Source of the DNA: Mycolicibacterium moriokaense
Lineage (GTDB): Bacteria > Actinomycetota > Actinomycetes > Mycobacteriales > Mycobacteriaceae
NCBI RefSeq assembly: GCF_003347205.1
Contig: NZ_QQBJ01000005.1
Coordinates: 372,001-436,000 of the forward strand
Length of the DNA: 64,000 nucleotides
Direction of reading: 5' to 3'
Shown: in pieces, positions 56,777 through 64,000 of the stretch
Layout of the letters: every line of letters starts with the position of its first letter
How positions within the stretch are numbered: position 1 is the stretch's first letter
The notes under the pieces: model-generated
Told to the model about the DNA's origin: nothing
Database searches by the model: none
Seen by the model: only the letters and a program-made list of their open reading frames with translations
Program-made: the position numbers and the translations under genes

Positions 56777-57645
56777 TGCAGAACGTCAACTGGTGGTTGA
56801 TGGCCTTGGCGTTTCTCCTCGGCCTGGTGCTGACGTCCTTCTTGATGATTCGCCGGGTCACCCGTGAGGTGCCCGAATACGCCGCAGTGGGTGCCGCGGG
56901 CGCCGCGACGCTGAAGGGCGGCGCGGGTGTCGTCGAGGACGAGCCGTTCGGCGCGGGCTCGGTCCGGGTGAAGCCGACGGCGTCGGCGCCCGACGGCGGC
57001 TACTCGGTCAAGGGCAACGAGGATTCGATGCTCTACCACACCGCCGAAAGCCCGTCCTACGAGGAGACGATCGCCGAGGTCTGGTTCCGCGACGAAGAGT
57101 CAGCGCAGGCCGCCGGTTTCACGCGGTGGGACAAGGGCAGGGCGGGCGCTGCGACGGCGGTGGCGGCGATCGCGGATGTCCCACCCGGCAGGCACGGGCC
57201 GGGTTCGGCGACGCCCGAATCCGACGGCAGCGGACCGTCGGGCTGGACCATCAAGGGCAACGAGGACTCGATGCTCTACCACACCACCGAAAGCCCCTCC
57301 TACAAGCGGACGATCGCCGAGGTGTGGTTCTTCGACGAGCCGACCGCCGAGGCCGCGGGCTTCACGCACTGGCGCGAGGGCCGGGCCAAGCGGGCCGGGG
57401 CGGCCGCGTTCGCCGAGGTGCCGCCGGGTCCGCACGGGCCGGGTTCGGCCAAGCCTGCCGATGACGGCAGCGGGCCGGACGGCTGGACGGTCAAGGGCAA
57501 CGAGGACTCGATGCTGTATCACTCCACGGAGAGTCCCGCCTACGACGTGACGATCGCCGAGGTCTGGTTCCGTGACGTGCCCACCGCGGAGGCGGCGGGA
57601 TTCAACCGCTGGGACAGCGGCAAGTCGCAACGCGACAAGAAGTAG
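56776..57645 (+). CDS. arfC: ArfC with three tandem sunset domains
   Basis: The 289-residue protein has an N-terminal membrane helix (NWWLMALAFLLGLVLTSFLMI) and three copies of one domain, each with VKGNEDSMLYHTAESP-type sequence, then TIAEVWF and AEAAGF. The copies are about 80 residues apart (repeat starts about 56998, 57241 and 57481 in the DNA). The domain is known in ArfC proteins as the sunset domain; M. tuberculosis ArfC (Rv0901, 175 residues) has one. It works with ArfA and ArfB in the envelope. The ATG at 56776 overlaps the arfB stop. Confidence 0.9.
   Translation: MQNVNWWLMALAFLLGLVLTSFLMIRRVTREVPEYAAVGAAGAATLKGGAGVVEDEPFGAGSVRVKPTASAPDGGYSVKGNEDSMLYHTAESPSYEETIAEVWFRDEESAQAAGFTRWDKGRAGAATAVAAIADVPPGRHGPGSATPESDGSGPSGWTIKGNEDSMLYHTTESPSYKRTIAEVWFFDEPTAEAAGFTHWREGRAKRAGAAAFAEVPPGPHGPGSAKPADDGSGPDGWTVKGNEDSMLYHSTESPAYDVTIAEVWFRDVPTAEAAGFNRWDSGKSQRDKK
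56998..57630 (+). repeat. Three tandem protein-domain repeats in arfC
   Basis: The block AAGGGCAACGAGGA occurs at 57010, 57253 and 57493, spaced 243 and 240 bases, and each copy continues with strongly similar sequence for about 150 bases. The unit encodes the sunset domain. The copies are near but not identical, so duplication is not very recent. Confidence 0.9.
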
Positions 57646-57647
57646 CG

Positions 57648-58991
57648 CTAGCGCGGCCCGGGCAGCCGCAACAGCAGCCGCGCCCCGCCGAGCGGGCTGG
57701 CCTGCAACGACGCTGTGCCGCCGTGCAATTCGGCCTGCTGGGCCACCAGCGCGAGGCCGAGGCCGGAACCCGACACCGAGGCCGTCGAGCCTCTGGAGAA
57801 GCGTTCGAACACGATGTCGCGCTCCTCTTCGGGGATGCCGACCCCGTCGTCGTCGACGGTGATCTCGACACCGGCGCGGGACGGCACGGCGGACAGTTGC
57901 ACCCGGGTGGCGCCGCCGTGCTTGACGGCGTTGGCGATCGCGTTGTCCACCGCCAGCCGCAGACCCGCGGGCAGCCCGACGATGATCACGGTCGGCGCGG
58001 GCACCAGCGACACATCGAGTTCGGGGTAGATGCGCATCGCGTCGTGGGCGGCGCGGTCGAGTAGTTCGGTGATGTCGACCGGCACGTGGTCGTCGGACGT
58101 CGACAATTCGCCCTGCGCCAGACGTTCCAGCGCGCCGAGCGTCTCCTCGACCCGGAACTGGGTCCGGATGACGTCGTTGATGACCTCTTTGCGTTGCTCG
58201 TCCGGCAGGTCGAGGGTGGCCAGCACCTCCAGGTTGGTGCGCATCGCGGTCAGCGGGGTTCGCAGTTCATGCGCGGAGACCGCTGAGAAGTCACGCGCCG
58301 ACGCCAGCGCCGCCTTGGTGCGGCCCTGCTCGGTCCAGATGCGTGCCAGCATGCCCTTGACCGCCTCGGCGATCTCGACAGCTTCGGAGGCGCCACGCAC
58401 TTCGACGTCGGGCGCCTCGTCGCCTGCGTCGATCTGGCGGGTCTGTTCGGCGAGGCGTTTGAGCGGCCGGACCGCGAACGCGGCGAGCAGCCAGCCCGCG
58501 AACGTGGCCGCGCCGATCGCGAACGAGCAGATGATCAGGACGCGGCGATGCAGGTTGTTGGTGTCGGCGATGGTGGAGTCGTAGGTGGCGCCAACGGCCA
58601 CCGACATCGGTTCGGGCACCCGGATCTCGACGGTCCGGACGCGGTAGCGCACGCCGTTGACATAAGTGTCTGCGTACCCGGGGGGCAGCTGCGGAAGGAT
58701 GACGTCCGAGTTCGACGTGACCTGGTCGCCGCCCTTGCGGACGGTGATGAGAGCGTCCTGGTCGTTGGGCGACTTCGGGATCTCGTCGAGCCCGCGGGGC
58801 AGGAACGGAATCGCGAAGCCCGCCGCCTCGTCGAGCCTGCGGTCCAGGCGCTCCTTGCGGTCGTTGGTGATGCCGATCCAGACCACCGTGCCGACGATGC
58901 CGACGACGATCGCGGCGGCGATGGCTGTCGCGAAGGCCACCCGGGTGCGCAGCGAAGGGGTTCGGGTGAAGAACCGGGACAGCGGGGCCAT
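57648..58991 (-). CDS. prrB: Sensor histidine kinase PrrB
   Basis: The 447-residue kinase has two membrane helices (about 17-37 and 150-170), an extracytoplasmic domain between them, HAMP (about 175-225), HisKA with the phosphorylated His in FSAVSAHELRTPLTAM, and HATPase_c with NAIANAVKHGG and DDGVGIPEEERDIVFERF. It matches M. tuberculosis PrrB, part of the essential PrrBA system. It begins six bases after prrA's stop codon on the same strand, so the two are co-transcribed, and it converges with arfC with two bases between. Confidence 0.95.
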   Translation of the reverse strand: MAPLSRFFTRTPSLRTRVAFATAIAAAIVVGIVGTVVWIGITNDRKERLDRRLDEAAGFAIPFLPRGLDEIPKSPNDQDALITVRKGGDQVTSNSDVILPQLPPGYADTYVNGVRYRVRTVEIRVPEPMSVAVGATYDSTIADTNNLHRRVLIICSFAIGAATFAGWLLAAFAVRPLKRLAEQTRQIDAGDEAPDVEVRGASEAVEIAEAVKGMLARIWTEQGRTKAALASARDFSAVSAHELRTPLTAMRTNLEVLATLDLPDEQRKEVINDVIRTQFRVEETLGALERLAQGELSTSDDHVPVDITELLDRAAHDAMRIYPELDVSLVPAPTVIIVGLPAGLRLAVDNAIANAVKHGGATRVQLSAVPSRAGVEITVDDDGVGIPEEERDIVFERFSRGSTASVSGSGLGLALVAQQAELHGGTASLQASPLGGARLLLRLPGPR

Positions 58992-58996
58992 CGGAC

Positions 58997-59707
58997 TTAC
59001 TGCTGTCGCAGCACGAACCCCACGCCGCGGACCGTGTGCAGCAGCCGGGGCGCGCCCCCGGCCTCCAGCTTGCGGCGCAGGTAGCCGATGAACACGTCGA
59101 CCACGTTGGTGTCGGCGGCGAAGTCGTAGCCCCAGACCAGCTCCAGCAGCTGGGCGCGCGACAGCACCGCGGTCTTGTGTTCGGCCAGCACGGCCAGCAG
59201 GTCGAACTCCCGCTTGGTCAGGTCGACGTCGACGCCGTTCACGCGGGCGCGGCGGCCCGGGATGTCGACTTCGAGCGGCCCGACGGAGATGGTCTCCGAC
59301 GAGAAGGTCGCGGTCGCGCCTCTGCGGCGCAGCAGCGCCTTCACCCGCGCCACCAGCTCGGCCAGCACGAACGGCTTGACCAGGTAGTCGTCGGCGCCCG
59401 CCTCCAGGCCGGCCACCCGGTCGTCGACGGAACTGCGCGCCGACAGAACGCAGACCGGGACATCGTTGTCCATCGCGCGCAGCGCCGTGACGACGCTGAC
59501 GCCGTCGAGCACCGGCATGTTGATGTCCAGCACGATCGCGTCCGGCCTGGTCTCGGTGGCGCTGCGCAGCGCCTCGGCGCCGTCCTTGGCCGTCGAGACG
59601 TCGAATCCGGACAACCTCAGGCCGCGCTCCAGCGACGCCAGCACGTCGTCGTCGTCATCGACAACGAGCACCCGTGGCGATGCAGCAGGACTGTCCATGC
59701 ACGCCAT
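58997..59707 (-). CDS. prrA: Response regulator PrrA
   Basis: The 236-residue regulator has a receiver domain ([18 protein letters not shown], phosphorylated Asp in [17 protein letters not shown]) and an OmpR-type winged helix ([60 protein letters not shown]). The length equals that of the M. tuberculosis protein when the ATG at 59707 is used; the ATG at 59698 is also possible. PrrA controls respiration and nitrogen genes in mycobacteria. It is divergent from the phospholipase-D-like gene with 151 bases between starts. Confidence 0.94.
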   Translation of the reverse strand: MACMDSPAASPRVLVVDDDDDVLASLERGLRLSGFDVSTAKDGAEALRSATETRPDAIVLDINMPVLDGVSVVTALRAMDNDVPVCVLSARSSVDDRVAGLEAGADDYLVKPFVLAELVARVKALLRRRGATATFSSETISVGPLEVDIPGRRARVNGVDVDLTKREFDLLAVLAEHKTAVLSRAQLLELVWGYDFAADTNVVDVFIGYLRRKLEAGGAPRLLHTVRGVGFVLRQQ

Positions 59708-59839
59708 CTTGCCTGATGAAGTACCGCTGATGGGACAGACACCGGACGCGGGTGCTATCACCTTTGCTGCGGTCTCATCACCGGAATGTCACGGCACCCG
59801 CAACGTTCACCTGATAGCAAAGCGACGCCATTGTCCCGG

Positions 59840-59848
59840 TGCTAACAT
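59840..59848 (+). promoter_or_regulatory. Extended -10 for the phospholipase-D-like gene
   Basis: TGC-TAACAT is an extended -10 (TGN plus TANNNT). The T at 59848 lies 11 bases before the ATG at 59859, so the transcript would have about three to five untranslated bases. No Shine-Dalgarno sequence is present. Confidence 0.5.
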
Positions 59849-59858
59849 CTGCAAAATC

Positions 59859-60848
59859 ATGCTCCCGCCCACCCCGCAATTGATTGTCGAACCCGACGAC
59901 GGCCTGGCGCCGGTGATCGAATTCATCAATTCGGCCGAAAGCTCGCTTTTGGTCAAACAATTCACTTTCACCGAGCCGAGTTTGATTGCCGCCGTCATCG
60001 ACAGGAAGAAGTCCGGGGTCGATGTCCGGGTCATGTTGAATGCCCAGCGGTCGGGTGGCGACAGGGCCAATGACGAGACCTATGAGCAATTCTCGAGCGC
60101 CGGAATTGCGGTGCAGTGGGCCAGTTCGAAGTTTTACGTGACCCACGAGAAGTCGATTGTCGTCGACGAGAAGGCCGCGTTGGTGGCCACGTTCAACCTG
60201 TGCGAGAAGTACTTCACGCTGACCCGCGACTACGGCGTGATCACCTACAACCCCTTCCACGTGGCCCAGATCGTCGAGGTCTTCAACGCCGACTGGAACC
60301 ATCTGGACTGGGACTGCGGCACCTGGGAGGGTCTGCTGTGGAGCAATTCGAACTCGCGCTACCACATGGCCCAATTCATCGATCTGGCCGAACACCGACT
60401 GGATGTGCAGCACCCGAAATTCGTCGACGCGGTCATTCTGGAGCGACTCGCCGCGGCCGCTGACCGCGGCGTGAAAGTGAATGTGCTGTGCGGCGGTAAA
60501 CACGGCATCAGTGAATGGGACATTCTGGACACTTTCGCGTCATTGCGAACGTTGCGGCGATTCGGCGCGAAGGTCCACAAACAGAAGAATTTTCGTGTGC
60601 ACGCGAAGCTGATCATCGTCGACGAGACCAAGGCGTTGGTCGGGTCGATGAACATCGACAGAAGCGCATTCGATCTGCGCCGCGAACTCGGGATCATGAC
60701 CGACGACCCGGCTCTCGTCGGGCGCCTCAAGCAGACCTTCACCTCCGACTGGGACTCCTCGCATCACTACAACGCGCCCGATCCGCTGGAGTCGGCCCAT
60801 CATCACGAGGACGACTTCCCCCACGACGAAGACCTCATCCACGAGTGA
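59859..60848 (+). CDS. Phospholipase-D-like domain protein with a His/Asp-rich tail
   Basis: The 329-residue protein has two HxK motifs of the PLD superfamily: His96/Lys98 in THEKSIVVDE and His248/Lys250 in VHAKLIIVDE, each followed by Asp and an N/S residue (TFN and SMN). No signal peptide or membrane helix is seen. The last 28 residues are rich in His, Asp and Glu (HHEDDFPHDEDLIHE), a likely metal-binding tail. The enzyme could be a phosphodiesterase or nuclease; the substrate is unknown. The GTG of the chromate-transporter pair overlaps its stop by four bases. Confidence 0.88.
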   Translation: MLPPTPQLIVEPDDGLAPVIEFINSAESSLLVKQFTFTEPSLIAAVIDRKKSGVDVRVMLNAQRSGGDRANDETYEQFSSAGIAVQWASSKFYVTHEKSIVVDEKAALVATFNLCEKYFTLTRDYGVITYNPFHVAQIVEVFNADWNHLDWDCGTWEGLLWSNSNSRYHMAQFIDLAEHRLDVQHPKFVDAVILERLAAAADRGVKVNVLCGGKHGISEWDILDTFASLRTLRRFGAKVHKQKNFRVHAKLIIVDETKALVGSMNIDRSAFDLRRELGIMTDDPALVGRLKQTFTSDWDSSHHYNAPDPLESAHHHEDDFPHDEDLIHE

Positions 60849-61405
60849 CGCGCGACATCACGCAGGGCAAGATCTCCCTGTTCGAACTGGCCTGGACCTT
60901 CAACCACATCGCGCTCGCGTCGTTCGGCGGCGGCCTGTCGGCCTGGTCGCGGGAGGTGCTCGTCGTCGAGAAGCAGTGGATGGGCGAGGAGGAGTTCCTC
61001 AGCGCGATGACGATGTGCCGGATCCTGCCCGGCGCCAACCAGGTGAACATGGCGGTGTTCGCGGGGTCGAAGATGCGCGGCTTCGCGGGTGCGGCGGCGG
61101 CGCTGTTCGGTCTGTGTCTGATGCCCGTGGCCATCATTCTGGTCGCGGCGTTCTTCTACTTCCGGTTCAAGGAGATGCCCGCGGTCAAGGGCGTGCTGCA
61201 CGGGGCGTCGGCGGGCGCGGTCGCGCTGACGCTGGCGATGGTCGTCCAGACCGGCCGGAAGTGTCTGACCGGGCTGATCCCCGTGGCGCTGTTCGCCGCC
61301 GCGTTCGTGATGAACGGGCTTGTGCGGTGGCCACTTCCGATCGTGCTGGCCATCCTCGCGCCCGTCGCACTGTTCTGGGCGTGGCCGAAAGGCCGGTCCG
61401 CGTGA
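60845..61405 (+). CDS. Short-chain chromate transporter subunit, first half
   Basis: The 186-residue protein is one CHR domain: LFELAWTFNHIALASFGGGLSAWSREVLV, the MCRILPGANQVNMAVFAG segment and about six membrane helices. The CHR superfamily moves chromate or sulfate-like anions, and short-chain members work as pairs with the neighbour. It overlaps the PLD gene and the second half by four bases each (GTGA), so the three are one operon. The substrate in this organism is an inference. Confidence 0.88.
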   Translation: MTRDITQGKISLFELAWTFNHIALASFGGGLSAWSREVLVVEKQWMGEEEFLSAMTMCRILPGANQVNMAVFAGSKMRGFAGAAAALFGLCLMPVAIILVAAFFYFRFKEMPAVKGVLHGASAGAVALTLAMVVQTGRKCLTGLIPVALFAAAFVMNGLVRWPLPIVLAILAPVALFWAWPKGRSA

Positions 61406-61950
61406 CCGCCACCTACCTGCAACTGGCCGGGCTGTTCGCGTCGCTGTCGCTGCTGTCGATCGGCGGCGGCAACGCGGTGCTGCCGGAGATGCATCTGCAG
61501 GCGGTCAGGGGTCATCACTGGATGACCGACGCGCAGTTCGCCGACATCTTCTCGATCTCGCAGACCGCACCGGGCCCGAGCATCCTGATCGTGACCCTGG
61601 TCGGCTACGGCGCCGGGCTCACGGTTGGTGGCGTTCCCGGTGCGATCATCGGCGGCCTCATCGCCACCGTCGCGATGATCGTGCCCGCGGCATCGTTGAT
61701 GTTCGTGGTCACGCTGTTCTGGCAGAAGGCGCAGAAGTCCAAGTGGCGCGTCGCCGTCGAAAAGGGCTTCGCGCCGCTGACCGTCGGCCTGATCATGGCC
61801 ACTTCCCTGGTGATGAGCCGGGCCGCCGATCACGACTGGCGGGCCTATCTGTTGACCGGCATCTGCACGGCGATCTTCGTGTTCACCAAGATCAACCCGT
61901 TGCTCATCGTCGCGGCCGCCGGTTTGCTCGGCTACCTCGGCGTGGTCTGA
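61402..61950 (+). CDS. Short-chain chromate transporter subunit, second half
   Basis: The 182-residue partner has the companion CHR pattern: LAGLFASLSLLSIGGGNAVLPEMHLQAV, then DIFSISQTAPGPSILIVTLVGYG, and GGLIATVAMIVPAASLMFVVTLFW, again about six membrane helices. Together with the preceding protein it makes the full ChrA-type fold. The GTG overlaps the first half's stop. Confidence 0.88.
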   Translation: MTATYLQLAGLFASLSLLSIGGGNAVLPEMHLQAVRGHHWMTDAQFADIFSISQTAPGPSILIVTLVGYGAGLTVGGVPGAIIGGLIATVAMIVPAASLMFVVTLFWQKAQKSKWRVAVEKGFAPLTVGLIMATSLVMSRAADHDWRAYLLTGICTAIFVFTKINPLLIVAAAGLLGYLGVV

Positions 61951-61997
61951 CGCGGGATCAGCCGGGTTTAGGTTTTCGGGCCCTCGGGAAGTCGTTG

Positions 61998-62017
61998 ACC
62001 TCATCCATTGTTGAGGT
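61998..62017 (+). promoter_or_regulatory. Inverted repeat between -35 and -10 of the ABC exporter gene
   Basis: ACCTCA (61998-62003) and TGAGGT (62012-62017) are perfect inverted repeats around eight bases. They sit between a -35-like TTGACC (61995-62000) and a -10-like TACGGT (62020-62025), so a bound protein would block transcription. No regulator gene is adjacent. Confidence 0.45.
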
Positions 62018-62019
62018 TT

Positions 62020-62025
62020 TACGGT
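62020..62025 (+). promoter_or_regulatory. Predicted -10 element for a leaderless ABC exporter transcript
   Basis: TACGGT fits TANNNT, lies 12 to 7 bases before the ATG at 62032, and is 19 bases after TTGACC. No ribosome site precedes the ATG, so the transcript is probably leaderless. Confidence 0.5.
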
Positions 62026-62031
62026 GAATTC

Positions 62032-63918
62032 ATGAGCTTTGAAACTGTGGCCCGGCAATCGTTGTACCGGCAGACCCATGCCAAGGGCGGCGATCTGCGC
62101 TCGCTTGTCGACCGCGACCTGCTCACCAGGATCTGGCGCTTCGCGGGCAGGCACCACCGCAGGTTGGCGGCCTTCGTCGGGGTCAGCATCGTCAGCGCGT
62201 TGCTCGGTCTGGCCACCCCGCTGCTGGCCGGTCGGGTGGTCGACGAGATCGGCAAGGCGGCCGTCGGCGCCGTCGTGGCGCTGGCAGCCGTCATCGCAGC
62301 GGTCGCCGTCGCCGAGGCGGGGGTTTCGCTGGTCACCAGGTGGCTGTCGTCGACCATCGGCGAGGGCCTGATCCTCGACCTGCGCACCGCGGTCTTCGAC
62401 CACGTCCAGCGGATGCCCGTGGCCTTCTTCACCCGCACCCGCACCGGGGCATTGGTCAGCAGGCTCGGCAACGACGTGATGGGCGCGCAGCGCGCCTTCT
62501 CCGACACGTTCTCCGGCGTCATCACCAACATCGTGACGCTGACCCTGACGCTGGCCGTGATGCTGAAGATCTCGTGGCAGGTCACGCTGTTGTCGCTGCT
62601 GCTGATGCCGCTGTTCCTGCTGCCTGCCCGCTGGATCGGCCGCACCATGGCGCGGCTGTCCCGGGAGGCGGCCGTGCACAACGCGACGATGAACACGCAG
62701 ATGACCGAGCGCTTTTCGGCCCCCGGCGCCACGCTGGTGAAACTCTTCGGCAACCCCGCCACCGAGTCGCGCGAGTTCGAGGTCCGTGCCGGGCGGGTGC
62801 GTGAGATCGGCGTGCGCACCGCGATGCTGCAGTCGGTGTTCATGAACTCGCTGACGTTGATGTCGGCGCTGGCGCTCGCGCTGGTGTACGGCCTCGGCGG
62901 TGCGCTGGCCATCGGCGGGCACCTGGACACGGGCGAGATCGTCGCGCTGGCACTGCTGTTGACGCGGCTGTACTCGCCGCTGACGGCGCTGGCGAACGCG
63001 CATGTCGAGATCGCGACCGCGCTGGTCAGCTTCGAGCGGGTCTTCGAGGTGCTCGACCTGGTCCCGCTGATCGAGGAGAAGCCCGGCGCCGTCGCCGTGC
63101 CCGACGGCCCGGTGGCGGTCGAGTTCGACGACGTTCGGTTCTCCTACCCGTCGGCCGACAAGGTGTCGCTGGCGTCGCTGGAAGAGGTCGCGGCGCTCGA
63201 CGATCGGGGCGGCGACGAAGTCTTGCACGGTGTTTCGTTCGCGGCACGGCCCGGCGAGATGGTCGCGCTCGTCGGATCCTCCGGCGCGGGCAAGTCGACG
63301 ATCGCGTCGCTGATCGCCCGGCTGTACGACGTCGACTCCGGCGCGGTGCGGCTCAACGGCGTCGCCGTCGGTGACATGACGTTCGCATCGCTGAAGGAGA
63401 CCGTCGGCATGGTCACCCAGGACGGCCACCTGTTCCACGAGACGATCGCCTCGAACCTGCGGCTGGCCGCACCCGATGCCACCGACGACGACCTCTGGGA
63501 TGCCCTGCGCCGGTCCCGGCTGGCCGACGTCGTCGCCGAGATGCCCGACGGCCTCGACACGGTGGTGGGGGAGCGCGGCTACCGCCTTTCCGGCGGCCAG
63601 CGTCAGCGGCTGACCATCGCGCGCCTGCTGCTCGGCCGGTCCCGCGTCGTCGTGCTCGACGAGGCTACCGCGTCGCTGGACTCCGCGTCGGAGGCCGCCG
63701 TTTCGCAGGCGCTCGGCGAGGCGCTGGCCGGGCGCACCTCGATCGTCATCGCCCACCGGCTGTCCACGGTCCGGGCGGCCGACATGATCCTCGTCGTCGA
63801 GGACGGCCGCATCGTCGAGCGCGGCAACCACGACGCGCTGCTGGCGCGCGACGGCCGCTACGCCGAGCTGTACGAGACGCAGTTCGGCAAGCAATCAGAA
63901 GATGTCGTAGCGGCGTGA
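62032..63918 (+). CDS. ABC exporter, fused membrane and ATPase domains
   Basis: The 628-residue half-transporter has a six-helix type I membrane domain (about 45-340) and a C-terminal ATPase with Walker A GSSGAGKS, Q-loop TQDGHLF, signature LSGGQRQ, Walker B VVVLDEATAS and the H-loop VIAHRLS. It probably works as a homodimer in the inner membrane. Type I exporters of this group carry lipids, peptides or drugs; the cargo is unknown. An unusual acidic insert SLASLEEVAALDDRGGDEV lies before the ATPase. The ATG is probably leaderless. Confidence 0.93.
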   Translation: MSFETVARQSLYRQTHAKGGDLRSLVDRDLLTRIWRFAGRHHRRLAAFVGVSIVSALLGLATPLLAGRVVDEIGKAAVGAVVALAAVIAAVAVAEAGVSLVTRWLSSTIGEGLILDLRTAVFDHVQRMPVAFFTRTRTGALVSRLGNDVMGAQRAFSDTFSGVITNIVTLTLTLAVMLKISWQVTLLSLLLMPLFLLPARWIGRTMARLSREAAVHNATMNTQMTERFSAPGATLVKLFGNPATESREFEVRAGRVREIGVRTAMLQSVFMNSLTLMSALALALVYGLGGALAIGGHLDTGEIVALALLLTRLYSPLTALANAHVEIATALVSFERVFEVLDLVPLIEEKPGAVAVPDGPVAVEFDDVRFSYPSADKVSLASLEEVAALDDRGGDEVLHGVSFAARPGEMVALVGSSGAGKSTIASLIARLYDVDSGAVRLNGVAVGDMTFASLKETVGMVTQDGHLFHETIASNLRLAAPDATDDDLWDALRRSRLADVVAEMPDGLDTVVGERGYRLSGGQRQRLTIARLLLGRSRVVVLDEATASLDSASEAAVSQALGEALAGRTSIVIAHRLSTVRAADMILVVEDGRIVERGNHDALLARDGRYAELYETQFGKQSEDVVAA

Positions 63919-63972
63919 GAGCGTGCAGGCAGCCGTTATTGATTTGGCGCACCGCGGATAATTGGAACCACT

Positions 63973-64000
63973 GTGACTGAACCGAACACCGATACGCTGC
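63973..64000 (+). CDS. Start of a gene truncated by the window end
   Basis: A GTG at 63973 opens a frame of nine codons (VTEPNTDTL) that runs off the window. No ribosome site is strong; the preceding GATAATT is AT-rich and may be promoter. Nothing can be said of the function. Confidence 0.4.

Noticed and set aside
61156-63894. A 912-codon open frame on the minus strand opposite the chromate and ABC genes
   Set aside because: It has no domains, and the plus strand has overlapping genes with clear motifs throughout.

Overview
The window is GC-rich chromosomal DNA from a mycobacterium, most likely a fast-growing Mycolicibacterium. Three things point there: many GTG/TTG starts, several apparently leaderless genes, and long stretches in the same order as the Mycobacterium tuberculosis Rv0861c-Rv0903c block (ercc3, moa genes, rpfA, cspB, Rv0875c-Rv0889c, gltA2, Rv0897c-arfABC-prrBA). 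No tRNA, rRNA, CRISPR array, prophage or insertion sequence was seen. Genes are dense, often overlap by 1 or 4 bases, and no gene-free stretch exceeds 300 bases except the rpfA leader.

Region by region. 1-7.4 kb is an accessory part: a methyltransferase, a PPOX-fold protein, a DUF222/HNH endonuclease, an F420-type monooxygenase, and a LysR regulator divergent from an unusual SDR and an NTF2-like gene, followed by a YbfB-type MFS exporter. 7.4-15.8 kb is an acetate/monocarboxylate module: acs on the minus strand, and divergently a LytS/LytTR two-component pair leading into two consecutive pairs of small membrane protein plus sodium:solute symporter. A CRP-like site lies between acs and lytS. 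15.8-22.4 kb carries an NmrA-like protein, a cupin, the XPB-type helicase, a membrane-anchored esterase and the Rv0862c-type helicase-associated protein. 22.5-27.6 kb holds molybdenum-cofactor genes (moaC-mog-moaE on plus, yccF-moaA-moaD on minus) around rpfA, whose long leader contains a clear c-di-AMP (ydaO-type) riboswitch and, further up, a CRP-like site.

27.7-37.4 kb follows the tuberculosis order closely: cspB, a glutathionyl-hydroquinone-reductase-like protein, DUF2771, MFS, DUF3027, small VOC/DUF1801/AraC/DUF2530 genes, MarR, a SpoU rRNA methyltransferase, DUF2537, sepH and serC. 37.5-47.9 kb has a secreted CAP protein, an AurF-like diiron oxygenase next to fprB, two citrate synthases (citA, gltA2), pdxH, an MFS transporter and a TetR regulator. 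48-53 kb is accessory: a DHA2 exporter with its MarR regulator and a 1046-residue cyclase-AAA protein. 53-64 kb has a phytoene-desaturase-like oxidoreductase, FKBP, the arfABC outer-membrane channel operon (ArfC with three copies of its domain), prrAB, a phospholipase-D-like protein with a His/Asp-rich tail, a split chromate-transporter pair and an ABC exporter.

Functionally the window links carbon entry (acetate uptake, Acs, two citrate synthases), envelope remodelling (RpfA, ArfABC, secreted CAP and proline-rich proteins) and redox cofactors (Moco, F420, FprB). Several control points respond to second messengers or two-component signals: CRP-like sites, the c-di-AMP riboswitch, a nucleotide-cyclase-type protein, LytS/T and PrrAB.
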